From NCBI GenBank assembly GCA_032622095.1, contig CP136069.1, forward strand, positions 199,735,239 through 199,799,238: a stretch of DNA of 64,000 bases, read 5' to 3'. The translations under genes were made by a program, and so were the position numbers. This document shows, piece by piece, positions 46,926 to 57,376 of the stretch. The notes under the pieces are model-generated. The model was not told the DNA's origin. It ran no database searches and saw nothing but the letters and a program-made list of their open reading frames with translations. Every line of letters begins with the position of its first letter. Position 1 is the first letter of the stretch. This DNA comes from Siphonodentalium dalli. Lineage: Eukaryota > Mollusca > Scaphopoda > Gadilida > Siphonodentaliidae.

Positions 46926-47866
46926 ACTATCACTTGTGTCACAGTAAATAAAAAAAACACATTTCTGTTATCATTGATGAATTTCCAACATCACAATTTC
47001 AGTCCGTTATGCAATTTAACACTGAACTGTTACGCATGCGTGGATATCAAAACTAGGGTGGATAAAGAATTTTCAGTGCTGCAAGCGACGGGCTCAGACA
47101 TCGATTGGTATCGAACATATTCAATGGATAACTCATCGGACTCAGACATCGATTGGTATAAAACATATCCAATGGATTATACTCATTGGCGTATAGCGGC
47201 GTGACCTGGGATCAATACTGTAACTTATAAGTGTAATTACCAAGGTGTAACAATTCGAGTATGCGTGTACTTTGTCATAATGGTTAACGAGTTACTATAA
47301 TAGAAGCACTGGTTCCCAAAACAAAATTTACCCCACCCACTTAATCATATTTAGTATAGAAAGGCTTAATCAAAATGTCCTATAAGTAACTTTTCAGTTT
47401 ACCCGACAAAAGTAAAATGAAAAATATCAGCAATAACTATCATTCTTACCGGTTACTTTGAAAACGAATACACACAAAAGATCGCAATTATAAACGCTCT
47501 TTATTATCTACAGTTTTTGGGCGACAGAAGCATGGATAGATAGATAATTTATTGACAATTTAAACCGACTCGGGGCAGATGCCATACATAATACCTTTGC
47601 CATGTAATGGACATTCTTTACCAAAGAAGATCGGTGGAATTTTTGCTAGGCTGATAAAATTTAAAAACGCGTTAAAACTTCCTTTTTTGAAATTCGATAT
47701 ATAAAATCGAAAGCGTACATGTCGTAGTGTTGTGGTGTAAAATCAGACATGCAGGGCATCTCAAAACACACCTAATAATATTCATTTTTTATTTTTTCCA
47801 AGTGAAGAAATAGGTAGATAAATATCTGCAATGAAAAACCTTTCTACGAGCATTATAATGATTATA
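46926..47866. other. No gene recognised
   Basis: A 50-bp in-frame duplication (TCAGACATCGATTGGTAT) lies near 47092-47180. An AATAAAGAGCGTTTAT core (reversed) lies near 47490. The rest is unassigned. Confidence 0.45.
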
Positions 47867-48294
47867 TGTGACCCGCGATATCAAATCCAGTCGTAAGTCG
47901 GGATTTTTTTTTACCCTGTGCCAATGCATTCTCTTATATATGCGAGTCGACCATAGGTCGCCTACCATATATAAGAGAATGCATTGGCCTAACAATTTTT
48001 TATCATTTTTTTTAAATAACTGTTTGTGACAATTTTTAGGACATAAAATAAAAAATATCCATTACCCTGCAGGGAGCCCCACACATATATAGAAGCATAT
48101 AGAAGAGTGTCGTCTGCTCATGTTTGTCTGGGGCTCTGTATGGGTGAAATTATAAAATTGTTAAAGAATACAAGAACAAATTATTAAAATTGTAAAAAAT
48201 TGTTAGGTCAATGCATTCTCTTATATATGCGAATGCATTGGCACCGGGTAAAAAAATCCCGACTTACGACTGGATTTGATATGGCGGGTCACAT
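47867..48294. mobile_element. TA-flanked MITE, termini TGTGACCCGC, copy 1
   Basis: The ends are TGTGACCCGCGATATCAAAT and its reverse complement, ending GGGTCACA, with TA on each side. TA duplication suggests a Tc1/mariner-type element, though no transposase is present. A second copy is at 56789-57247. The interior carries the nested hairpin module near 47921-47993 and a partial one near 48210. Confidence 0.8.
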
Positions 48295-48529
48295 ATGTCA
48301 TAGAAAGACGTATTGAAATTCATACAAAACTATAACGCCGAACACAATGTACGGACCCCGTGTCAAATTCATCTGAATTCTGGAATCGGAAACGGAATGT
48401 CCGAAAATATATATTGCGTTATCTTAACATGAAACTATTAAAAAAAACCCACAAAACTTCACACTGCTTTCTCACCGTTTTAGTCATCACAATAAATAGT
48501 ACCATAAAGGTTACAGAGCGAAGACCATT

Positions 48530-48736
48530 ACCCTGCATGGAGCCCCACACATATATAGAAGCATATAGAAGAGTGTCGTCTGCTCATGTTTGTATGGGTG
48601 AAATTATAAAATTGTTAAAGAATACAAGAAAAAATTATTAAAATTGTAAAAAATTGTTAGGCCAATGCATTCTCTTATATATGCGAGGCGACCTATGGTC
48701 GACTCGCATATATAAGAGAATGCATTGGCACAGGGT
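48530..48736. mobile_element. Stand-alone hairpin module with an 11-bp flanking direct repeat
   Basis: It starts TTACCCTGCATGGAGCCCC, runs through a TATAAAATTGTTAAAGAATAC segment and the hairpin, and ends GGCACAGGGTAA. The direct repeat AGCGAAGACCA sits on both sides (about 48516-48527 and 48738-48749, within a few bases). This is the one place where the nested module appears to carry its own target-site duplication. Confidence 0.6.
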
Positions 48737-48749
48737 AAAGCGAAGACCA

Positions 48750-48955
48750 CTCTATATTTACTAGATCGTCTACATGTGTATTTTTTACGCGGCCGCTGAT
48801 TAAAAAGGTCGAACCGGAACCAACGAAACTATCTCAAATTCATCGAAAAACTAAATATAAGAAACAAAATGGGTATTTTCAGCGCTATATCGACGATTTG
48901 TTCTGAAATCTTCCGCGAATGTATGTTTTGAGATAACACATCTTACCAAATGATG
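48750..48955. other. No gene recognised
   Basis: Unassigned AT-rich sequence between the hairpin module and the LINE B fragment. Confidence 0.4.
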
Positions 48956-49224
48956 TACATACACCAATATATTATATTAGCACTCGTTTATCGTGCCAAA
49001 TATTCATAATGTAGCCACATTGTTTTAAACACAAATCTCCACAACCTCTGGAAGGCAATACAAATTATATATCTCAAAACTGATCATCATGTAAATACGT
49101 TTATACCGTCATCTTGATTACATGTATGTTATTATTGTATCGTGAGAGGGGCTTCATAAGTTGTAAAAACTTGTGCCCCAATCCCTTTTGTATATTATAC
49201 AAATAAAATATGTTTCAAGTCAAG
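48956..49224 (+). mobile_element. LINE B 3' fragment
   Basis: This matches the 3' end of the LINE B copy at 58395-60608. Shared blocks are CTCTGGAAGGCAAT, AATACGTTT, CATCTTGATT and GAGAGGGGCTTCATAA, then AACTTGTGCC, CAATCCCTTTTGTATATTAT and the tail CAAATAAAATATGTTT. It is a 5'-truncated insertion with no coding sequence. Confidence 0.8.
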
Positions 49225-49836
49225 TCAAGATGTATATATAATTTTCGACGAAACCGAGTCCGTTTAACAATAGTTAATTATAGTACTTATTCTTTAGAAT
49301 GTCATGCTTTCCCCGAACCAAAAATGTCAAAAGCGAGCAAAACTAGATTTAATTAGAGGTTTGCCTGCTCTTTAAGATGGATTTCTGGTAATAGTCGAAT
49401 AAGGGTACATTCATTCACTAGCAAATTTTCCAGGCATTCTTATGCAGTCATTGCGGTATAGAAAGCTATACAATGCGCCAGATACCGAATGCCTAAATGC
49501 TTATAAAAAAAAACAAAAACCAAAGTTAACTACATGAGAAGTAAAACCTATGTAGGTGCCCTAGTAGTAAATTATACAGGCAATGTATGGCAATGTGTTA
49601 TAGTAGGACCGTTACATGTGGATCTATCGAATTTTTACTTCTTGTAGTTAGCTTTGGTACATATGTATCCTATATGCATGTTGCCGATCATATTCTGGCA
49701 TCTTTGGGTTTTCTATTAGAAAGTACCTGCAAAAAATGCGGAGCAAACTTGCCAGTGTGTGAACGTACCCTCAACTGCATGCCTGCTTGGAACACGTGTG
49801 GTGTTCTGATTCGGTTTATATAAAACTAGAACAAAC
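49225..49836. other. No gene assigned
   Basis: A 78-codon frame at 49587-49823 is cysteine-rich in its second half (CKKC, then C at intervals) after a hydrophobic segment. I cannot match it to a family, and it may be chance. The rest is unassigned. Confidence 0.35.
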
Positions 49837-50275
49837 TAAACGAATCACTGTGTCTACATACACTGACTCTACAGATTATCCCTGACTGTTCACTAAACGA
49901 ATCACCGTGTCTACACTGACTCTACAGATTCTCCCTGGCTGTTCCATAAACGAATCACTGTGTCTACATACACTGACTCTACATATTCTCCCTGGCTGTT
50001 CACTAAACGAATCACCGTGTCTACACTGACTCTACATATTCTCCCTGGCTGTTCACTAAACGAATCACTGTGTCTACACTGACTCTACAGATTCTCCCTG
50101 ACTGTTCCATAAACGAATCACTGTGTCTACATACACTGACTCTATACATATTCTCCCTGACTGTTCACTAAACGAATCACTGTGTCTACACTGACTCTAC
50201 AGATTCTCCCTGACTGTTCACTAAACGAATCACTGTGTCTACACTGACTCTACAGGTTCTCCCTGACTGTGCCAT
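49837..50275. repeat. 53/57-bp minisatellite, 8 copies
   Basis: Units begin AAACGAATCACTGTGTCTAC and end CCCTGACTGTTC. Some carry an extra CATA, giving lengths of 53, 57 or about 59 bp. Variation among units is a few bases. Confidence 0.93.
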
Positions 50276-50473
50276 GAATGAAACAATTACCAACCAGCTG
50301 ATTGTCTCTTTAAAGCCAGTCGATAATCCAAAAGGTTACAGTGGTTCAGATTTATGGTTTGGAGCGCCCACCACCCCCCCCCCGGTGGATGCGGATGCAT
50401 ATAAATGGATTATTTCAGAGAATAAAATAGACACTGGGCTCTAATCGGTCAATAGCCATTTCTGTTTTCTTAA

Positions 50474-50865
50474 CCCTTTACCCAACAGAAGGCCCCTGTG
50501 CCAATGCATTCTCTTATATATGCGAGTCGACCATAGGTCGCCTCGCATATATAAGAGAATGCATTGGCTTAACACATTAAAAATTATAAAATTGTTAAAG
50601 AATGTAAGAAAAAATGGTAAAAAGTGTTATTTTTTTTTTTTTTTTAGGCCAATGCATTCTCTTATATATGCGAGGCGACTTATGGTCGACTCGCATATAT
50701 AAGAGAATGCATTGGCACAGGGCATAACTGTAACTATCACAATGTGGTCAAGGAGCCGGTTCCAATGATATCCATATTTGTATGGTTCTATTGAGACAGA
50801 CCGAAGATATTTTAGGCTGTTGAAGCTTTATTTGGCCGGTTTTGGCCGGTTTGTTGGGTAAAGGG
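50474..50865. mobile_element. piggyBac-type MITE, copy 2
   Basis: Termini CCCTTTACCCAACA and TGTTGGGTAAAGGG, with TTAA intact on both sides (50470-50473 and 50866-50869). It is inverted relative to 989-1383 and shares its full interior, including the hairpin pair (about 50495-50721) and the GGCCGGTTTTGGCCGG stretch. Confidence 0.9.
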
Positions 50866-50892
50866 TTAACATAAAAATACAACACACCTCTT

Positions 50893-51075
50893 CCCTATAA
50901 AGTCACATACATGTAGGTAAAATAGCGCGAAAGTCAACCCTATAACGTCACATACATGTAGGTAAAATAGCGCGAAAGTCAACCCTATAAAGTCACATAC
51001 ATGTAGGTAAAATAGCGCGAAAGTCAACCCTCTAAAGTCACATACATGTAGGTAAAATAGCGCGAAAGTCAACCC
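50893..51075. repeat. 45-bp minisatellite, 4 copies
   Basis: CCCTATAAAGTCACATACAT...GCGCGAAAGTCAA repeats with period 45. The length is a multiple of three, so the minus strand stays open with a repeating GLTFALFYLHVCD; this is not taken as a gene. Confidence 0.93.
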
Positions 51076-52860
51076 TTTGTAACGAAGTTTGTATTTTTTT
51101 GGTACGGTGTAAAATGGCATTATCTTTTTAAATTTAGTTCTGACCGTATATAGTTATGAAAACTCAACATATTTCCGTCCTTGACGTACATGTATACCTG
51201 AATTTACTCAAATGCCAATCTTTCAGATTTTCTAATAATTATTTAGGATTTGGGTAGTACACACGTTTTTCACTAAAACGTTTGCACTGCATGCGGCGCA
51301 AGAAAATATTTACACCGTCGTAATAAAACTATGACATTTCATTCGATACAGGAAGATAACTCAATTGCGACATGGAAAACAGCTTCTCCCAATAAAGGGG
51401 AGGTAATTGTACATGCTCTTTAGCCTTTTGCTGAAAATCAATGACACATTTTGTAATAGCTCTCTATTTTGCGTACTTGTGGATCTTTTAGCTGTCACAT
51501 AATGGATATATTTCGTTTTAAGAGCAACATAGCTACCCCGTTTCTATATCGTCATATCAAGTTTTTCCTGCAAATCTATGAATCACGCAAGAGAAAATTT
51601 TATTTCTGCACATGAAGTGAAGATGTCCCTATTTGTTCCATCCCAAGATTTGAATTGCCCCAGCAATCCCGCCAATTTCAATGAAGATGAAATTTGCAGG
51701 TAATTTGTACTAAAACAGGATTATGAGAATAAGCACGATAAATCACAGTATTATACGCTCAACGGGGATTTATCGGGGTGGGTGGGTTGTCGATAGGAAC
51801 AACAAACAATTTTTTCCGCAACTCAAAAATATTTTTCCTGCAAGTCTTTTTGACTGTTTTTGCAATGAGTTTGGCTTAAAACACATCTATATGTCAATAT
51901 TAACATAAATGACAAAATTCATGATGATCAGACAAACAGTATAGCATGTAGCCCATGCTAATGGATTGAATTTTGAAATCCAAGATGGCTGCTGGCAGCA
52001 ATATGTTTTTGACCGAATGACCCCAAAATGACTTGTTCCTATTTACATGTCAATGTTAACATCCATGACAAATAGTATGCACAGAAATTCATATACAGCC
52101 GTTTACAGTGAATTCCCCCCGGAAATCTCTGTTTTAGTGTTAAAAGGGTGGGTGGGTGTCCAAAATTGGTCGGAAAAAACTGCCGAAAATGGAAAAAAAT
52201 TTGGACGCGGGGGTGGGTGGGTCCGAACAAGAGTCGAAAGTCAAAAATCAGCATACGTGCCTGCAAATTTTTTCCGACTCGCCCCTGCCAGAAGGGGACA
52301 TAGAAGTTTTCGCGCATGCGACCGAGTCACATGCGTGTATCGATGCGCTACATCAATATATCGAAATCATCGCGAATCAGTTGAGCTACCAACTCATAGT
52401 TATAGTTATAATAAACAACTATTTTTATTGTTGAAATTCAACACAATTATTGTAGAAATTAACGGATGAATATACGGGAAATATACATTTCTCTATTCTG
52501 CGGCTTGTGAAGTGAACAGGCAGCGATCAGCTGTTGGATTTGGTGCATCGATTGAATGCTATTGTGAGAACATTTATCGCCGTAAATGGCGAATTTCGCT
52601 CGAAACGCGTATAATAATAAAAACATCCAGTGTTTTCGAGTGTTACCGAAGATTGTGTAATGTGTGAACGAGACAAATGTTTATTTTCGCTCGCGGCAAG
52701 CCTCTTTTTATTGATACATATTTGGAACTGGGATAAATATTAAAAAAATACATATGTTATAAGTTTTTTTGCACACATATTCATCTATTATGATAACGTA
52801 GTGTTAGTTGGCGCATAAATGATGGAAAAACTATTCCTGTTCTCCTGGACCATGCATAAC
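51076..52860. repeat. Repeat fragments, no gene recognised
   Basis: About 51770-51910 and 52050-52200 are diverged relatives (ATGTCAATRTTAACATMMATGACAAA with a GGGTGGGTGG block nearby). AATCCAAGATGGCTGCTGG near 51978 belongs to the repeat seen near 44860. The remainder is unassigned. Confidence 0.45.
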
Positions 52861-52865
52861 CTCAA

Positions 52866-53128
52866 TATGAATCTACTTAGAGGTCTAAATATGGTCAATA
52901 TGAACCTATATATTTAGAGGTCTAAATATGGTCAATATGATCGTATATTTAGAGGTCTAAATATGGTCAATATGATCGTATATTTAGAGGTCTAAATGTG
53001 GTCAATATGATCGTATATTTAGAGGTCTAAATACGGTCAATATGATCGTATATTTAGAGGTCTAAATAGGGTCAATATGAATCTATATATATATATAGAG
53101 GTCTAAATAGGGGCAATATGATCGTATT
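52866..53128. repeat. ~35-bp minisatellite, 7 copies
   Basis: The core unit TTAGAGGTCTAAATATGGTC is followed by AATATGATCGTATA. It recurs seven times with small variations. Confidence 0.92.
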
Positions 53129-53195
53129 TCGAAGCGAAATCAGTCCAATATGGTACTATTTGAGAACTAGGTTCTATACATGCAAGCCTACTTAC

Positions 53196-53523
53196 GCTGA
53201 AGGGGTCACTCTCACCAAAAAAAGTGCTGAAGGGTACACAAGATTTTCAAAATGTGCTGAAGGGTATACATGTAGGGTTTGAAATGTCATCATAAAGGAC
53301 ATTCAGACTTCGTATCTGCCATGATTTCTGTCAGAGAATAATTGTTTACGTTCCAATGAATATTAAAATGTACTGAAAACAAACTGCTAATGGGCGCCAG
53401 ACTTTCTTAAACACAATTTATGTAATGGTGTTCGTGCCGACCACAAACCATGTGTACCCTTCAGCACATTTTCAAACCCTGTGTACCCTTCAGCACTTTT
53501 TTGGTGAGAGTGACCCCTTCAGC
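53196..53523. mobile_element. MITE with 9-bp TSD and GTGCTGAAGGGTACACA iterons
   Basis: The ends are GCTGAAGGGGTCACTCTCACC and its reverse complement. The direct repeat CCTACTTAC lies at 53187-53195 and 53524-53532. Inside each end are two iterons GTGCTGAAGGGTACACA, inverted between ends. The terminal GCTGAA...GTCACTCTCACC matches the element at 40589-40972, but the iterons are unrelated in sequence. Confidence 0.88.
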
Positions 53524-53532
53524 CCTACTTAC

Positions 53533-53954
53533 CGTGGTGATATGTCCTCACTGTGGCCAGTACCATTCAAAGTAATAATATATAATTCAGCATCAAATAA
53601 GACCAACATGAACAGTGAATATTTAGGTTAAATAGTAATCGAGGGGCGTTTAATCGAATTATGTATCTTGAAATATTTGTTGTCGTATTCATAATTGTTC
53701 CTTCACATTTTCTTCGAAATGTAAAATTCATGTTTTAAAACACGATTAATTTATTTGATTTCTGTAAGTTGTCGCTAAATATGCACAGTTGTTCAGATTC
53801 GGATACATGTGATTTCCTGTTTCCATAGTGATATTGTTTATGTCTATGTTGTTATTATTGATATATCATGTTGACACTAAATCATACAGTAATCCGTTCC
53901 ATTGTAGACGTACGTATCACAACAACATGGGTAATTATTATGTTTTCTATAAAT
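53533..53954. other. 3' flank of the receptor gene, no other feature
   Basis: AT-rich sequence without recognised coding or repeat structure. Confidence 0.4.
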
Positions 53955-53960
53955 TTTATT
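53955..53960 (-). terminator. Polyadenylation signal of the receptor gene
   Basis: AATAAA on the minus strand, about 40 bp past the stop codon. A second AATAAA at 53999-54004 overlaps the stop codon itself (AAATAAAG). Which one is used cannot be told from the sequence. Confidence 0.5.
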
Positions 53961-53999
53961 CTTGTTTTATATAAAGTTGAGAAAGTTTTATCTTATTCT

Positions 54000-55343
54000 T
54001 TATTTCGGTAGGGTTGTCCCGGGTCGAGTTGTCCCTTGGTCGTGTTGTATTTGGGTCGGCTTGTCTCTGTGTCGGGTTGTCCCGTTCCGTTGTTTGCCGA
54101 TAGCTGGCGAAGTTGCTTCTGAACTGTGAAATGGAGGTGTAAGTGACACAGCCAACGGATAAGCTGTGGGCGACGACGAGACAGTTGACTTGTCTGAAAC
54201 GCCCCGTAAACCGTCACTTGCGACTATGACCTTCTTGCAACAGAACGCTCTCCTCGTTGCTTTCCGGAACTGCTCACACAGAATAGAGTAAATCAGAGGG
54301 TTCAATGTACTCCTCAAAGTCAAACCATAATGCGAAATCTCGATTATCCGAGATCCATGGACCGAGACTTTAGCCAAAGCGAGTACACATATTGTTGCCA
54401 TGGGAAGATTTAACAATATGAACGTTGCTATGATGACGATTACCATGATCAGCATTGTTTTGTCTCGCCTTTTGGATTGTGGCCATTCTGCACGGGCCTT
54501 CTTTATCCAGGCAAGTTTTAATATATGGAACAAAGTGAGTACCAGGAATGGGACAATTGAATACACTACGAGAATCTCTATCGTGTAGAAGTCGTTGTCG
54601 TCGTCAGAAGTTCTGGCAGCGGAACGGGAAGTCGTCGCACCGACAGTCCCTGCTCCTCTAGACTTGATGAACAAGACGCTCGTTATTCCGATGGCAAGGG
54701 AGATAATCCATGACGTGGCACAGTAACGGGAAGTCTTTTTGTTGGTTAAAGTGATTGCCTTGAACGGGAAACACAAAACGTAGAATCGGATACCGGCAAG
54801 TAGAACTATGTGCATAATTGAGGAAATATGCACAGCATCGCGCATGCTCATGAGAGCGAGGCGAAACGGAGGTCCGAATCGAAGCAGACGTGATCTGCGA
54901 AACTGAAGAATTATCACCGCCGCCAAGAAAAACAAATCTGCGACTGATAGGCTAACTATGCACAGGAATGTAGGTTTCCTAATGGATCTGCATCTCAAAA
55001 ATACGAAAATAATCAACAAGTTGAGAATGACTCCAGTTGTCGCCAACAGCGCGTGAATCATGTGTTGTCGGATCAACACATCAGGAATCCGGATAACTCT
55101 ATTCACATTTATGTCCGTTAAGTTTGAAATACATTCGTCTAGGCCAGTAGAATTGGCTGATTTGCATATGATTTCAGCTTGTTTTTCGAACAAACCCTTT
55201 CTCTTTGCTGGTTGGAGGGCTATATCAGTAAAATTCGCAAGACATTCACCAAAGTCAACTAGTTTCATAGATTGTTTGCAGAACATCCTGGCCTTATTTC
55301 GGAAGTTTCGAATCCCAGCAGGACCTCGAAAACGCCGTTCCAT
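54000..55343 (-). CDS. Class A (rhodopsin-like) seven-transmembrane receptor, orphan
   Basis: 447 residues in one open exon from ATG at 55343 to TAA at 54000. Hydrophobic segments fit TM1 97-118, TM2 126-147 (SLSVADL, the conserved LxxAD), TM3 161-187, TM4 207-226 (conserved Trp 212), TM5 254-277 (Pro 265), TM6 296-320 (NLP in place of CWxP) and TM7 334-354 with NPLIY (348-352). Residues after TM3 read GIRFY, not E/DRY. No cysteine lies before TM3 or in the second extracellular loop, so the usual disulphide is absent. There is no signal peptide. The ectodomain holds two similar Cys-Cys-sequon units (C22, C34, NFT 37; C60, C71, NLT 74). A Cys pair (368-369) after helix 8 could be palmitoylated. 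It should signal from the plasma membrane through G proteins, probably for a peptide or amine; the ligand is unknown. Possible splice acceptors just upstream (CTTGCAG, TTCTAG) suggest a 5' intron. Confidence 0.9.
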   Translation of the reverse strand: MERRFRGPAGIRNFRNKARMFCKQSMKLVDFGECLANFTDIALQPAKRKGLFEKQAEIICKSANSTGLDECISNLTDINVNRVIRIPDVLIRQHMIHALLATTGVILNLLIIFVFLRCRSIRKPTFLCIVSLSVADLFFLAAVIILQFRRSRLLRFGPPFRLALMSMRDAVHISSIMHIVLLAGIRFYVLCFPFKAITLTNKKTSRYCATSWIISLAIGITSVLFIKSRGAGTVGATTSRSAARTSDDDNDFYTIEILVVYSIVPFLVLTLFHILKLAWIKKARAEWPQSKRRDKTMLIMVIVIIATFILLNLPMATICVLALAKVSVHGSRIIEISHYGLTLRSTLNPLIYSILCEQFRKATRRAFCCKKVIVASDGLRGVSDKSTVSSSPTAYPLAVSLTPPFHSSEATSPAIGKQRNGTTRHRDKPTQIQHDQGTTRPGTTLPK

Positions 55344-56172
55344 AGTTCATATCCTAGAACAAATCTGCAAGATATAAATACATGTGTGGTGTTAGGATAA
55401 CGCGTTCAAGTCTCCGCACTTCTTAAGATGGAGGTAAAGTGGTAACATTTGAATGGAGATTCAATGTTAAAGTGATGTGAAATACTCCGATGGGGTGATC
55501 AAATAGAAATGGAGAATGCTCAAAGTAGTTATTTTTATAAATATTATATCCAAATTGATAACATACACCGTCATGCCTATATATTAATTAAATTCCGTGA
55601 CTCTTGTTGGCAAATTCGTTTGCATTTGTTTATCGCAGATAGTTGCGTCCCGAATCAAGATATAAATATTTGCAATTGAGCGCAGTTCACACGATGTTAT
55701 CTATGGAGTGGTACGGTCGATGCCATAGAGCCTGAGTTCTAACTTATGAGTTTCACGCACCCGAACAAGTCCATAATATGTCTTTAATTTTCGGGAAAAG
55801 ATTACTCAATACTTACAAAGCGCAGAAGACCGCATCGTGTCATGTTTAGTGACAACGCGAAGTGGACTTTTTTATTTTATTTTGTGACATTTGAATTATT
55901 TGTAAACAATCATGTACTGTTGACCTATTTCTTAATAATATCCAAACTGGTTCGAAAATAAAAATTATGCTCTTCGTTGTCACTATAATCATTCAACCTT
56001 TTCAATAAGTTATGATATGGTCACCTACGCTTTGTAACGTTTTAGTAAACTTCCCCCGAACATTAACATTGAATTTCCCATCCAATTGTTACCTCTTTAC
56101 CTCCATCTTAATATGCGGTGTTGTCGGTATCAATCGTGTTGTTCGGGACACATTACTGTTACATTCAATAAA
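55344..56172. promoter_or_regulatory. 5' flank of the receptor and upstream spacer
   Basis: On the minus strand TTTATATCTTGCAG and TTTGTTCTAG precede the receptor ATG by about 10-30 bp, which would suit a 3' splice site in the 5' UTR. About 55545-55680 is an inverted relative of sequence near 37400-37500. No TATA box can be assigned with confidence. Confidence 0.35.
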
Positions 56173-56463
56173 ATGGAGCAATTTCGAGATGGACAATACG
56201 CTGGACTCGCTGGGGTTGGTTTTTACGTCTGTATAATTATTGGCTACGTCAACAGAGCTGACCGGATGGAGGCGATTATTAATTATGACCAAGATGTGTC
56301 TCAATTAAATGAACTCAGATCGACCTATTTGAAACCCTATTTCTACAGAAGACCGAAGGCCCACAAACTCTCAGAACTCTTTAAGACTAGAAATAAAAAG
56401 ACAATTACGAATCTGTCAACTTTCATAAGGAAAGTCCAGGATATTTTCGGCAAGGCCACTTGA
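56173..56463 (+). CDS. Hypothetical small single-pass membrane protein
   Basis: 96 residues from an ATG in a good context (A at -3, G at +4) to TGA at 56461. Residues 9-27 (YAGLAGVGFYVCIIIGYV) form one hydrophobic, glycine-containing helix. The rest is charged and basic (LKPYFYRRPKAHKLSELFKT). The frame stays open 87 bp upstream, but the internal ATG is the better start. I do not recognise the family. It could be a genuine single-exon gene, a terminal exon or chance; codon use could not be tested. Confidence 0.35.
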   Translation: MEQFRDGQYAGLAGVGFYVCIIIGYVNRADRMEAIINYDQDVSQLNELRSTYLKPYFYRRPKAHKLSELFKTRNKKTITNLSTFIRKVQDIFGKAT

Positions 56464-56788
56464 GGTTATAACACTGATATTCTATGTGCCCACCCATATT
56501 TTTTAAATACCCATATACATCTCTGACTATAAATTCCCCGCCCACTGTACCTGAGATCATCATTCGAGCGGAAACTTACAAAATATCTAATCACTCATGT
56601 ATTCCTCGTGTGGATTTTTAAAAAATGGTCCGGCCGCGGGGGACCCACCCCCTAGGCCCTATATGTTGCAATTTTTTTCCGACCCCCCCCCCCCATGAAT
56701 CACTCATGTATTCCTCGTGTGGAATTTAGTGTTATTATATGTCATAATTGAATATCTTGATGTCATATATATCTGTAATATCGACATA
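56464..56788. repeat. 26-bp direct repeat around a GC-rich insert
   Basis: AATCACTCATGTATTCCTCG with six further identical bases occurs at 56589-56614 and 56698-56723. Between them lie 83 bp containing a CGGCCGCGGGGGACCCACCC block and a C tract. This could be an insertion with a long target-site duplication or a local duplication. Confidence 0.7.
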
Positions 56789-57247
56789 TGTGACCCGCCA
56801 TATCAAACCCAGTCGTAAGTCGGGATTTTATTTACCCTGTGCCAATGCATTCTCTTATATATGCGAGTCGACCATAGGTCGCCTCGCATATATAAGAGAA
56901 TACATTGGCCTAACAATTTTTTTACAATTTTAATAATTTGTCTTGTATTCTTTAACAATTTTATAATTTCACCCATACAGAGCCCCAGACAAACATGAGC
57001 AGACGACACTCTTCTATATGCTTCCATATATGTGTGGGGCTCCCTGCAGGGTAATGGATGTTTTTTATTTTATGTCCTAAAAATTGTCAGAAACATTTAT
57101 TTTAAAAAAATGATAAAAAATTGTTAGGCCAATGCATTCTCTTATACATGCGAGGCGACCTATGGTCGACTCGCACATATAAGAGAATGCATTGGCACAG
57201 GGTAAAAAAATCCCGACTTACGACTGAATTTGATATGGCGGGTCACA
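56789..57247. mobile_element. TA-flanked MITE, termini TGTGACCCGC, copy 2
   Basis: TGTGACCCGCCATATCAAAC at the left and GATATGGCGGGTCACA at the right, with TA on both sides. The interior has hairpin modules at about 56836-56910 and 57126-57200 and the same GGAGCCCCACACATATAT segment (here inverted) as copy 1 at 47867-48294. Confidence 0.85.
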
Positions 57248-57376
57248 TATCGATATAAACTGGATTGAATTGAATTGAACACCTAATTTGCACGCGTGCC
57301 ACGCGAGTTTAGGATTGATGCTAGGGTTGTTGACTAAACAAAGGAGACGTTTGAAGAAGTCCTTGTTGCGATTTAA

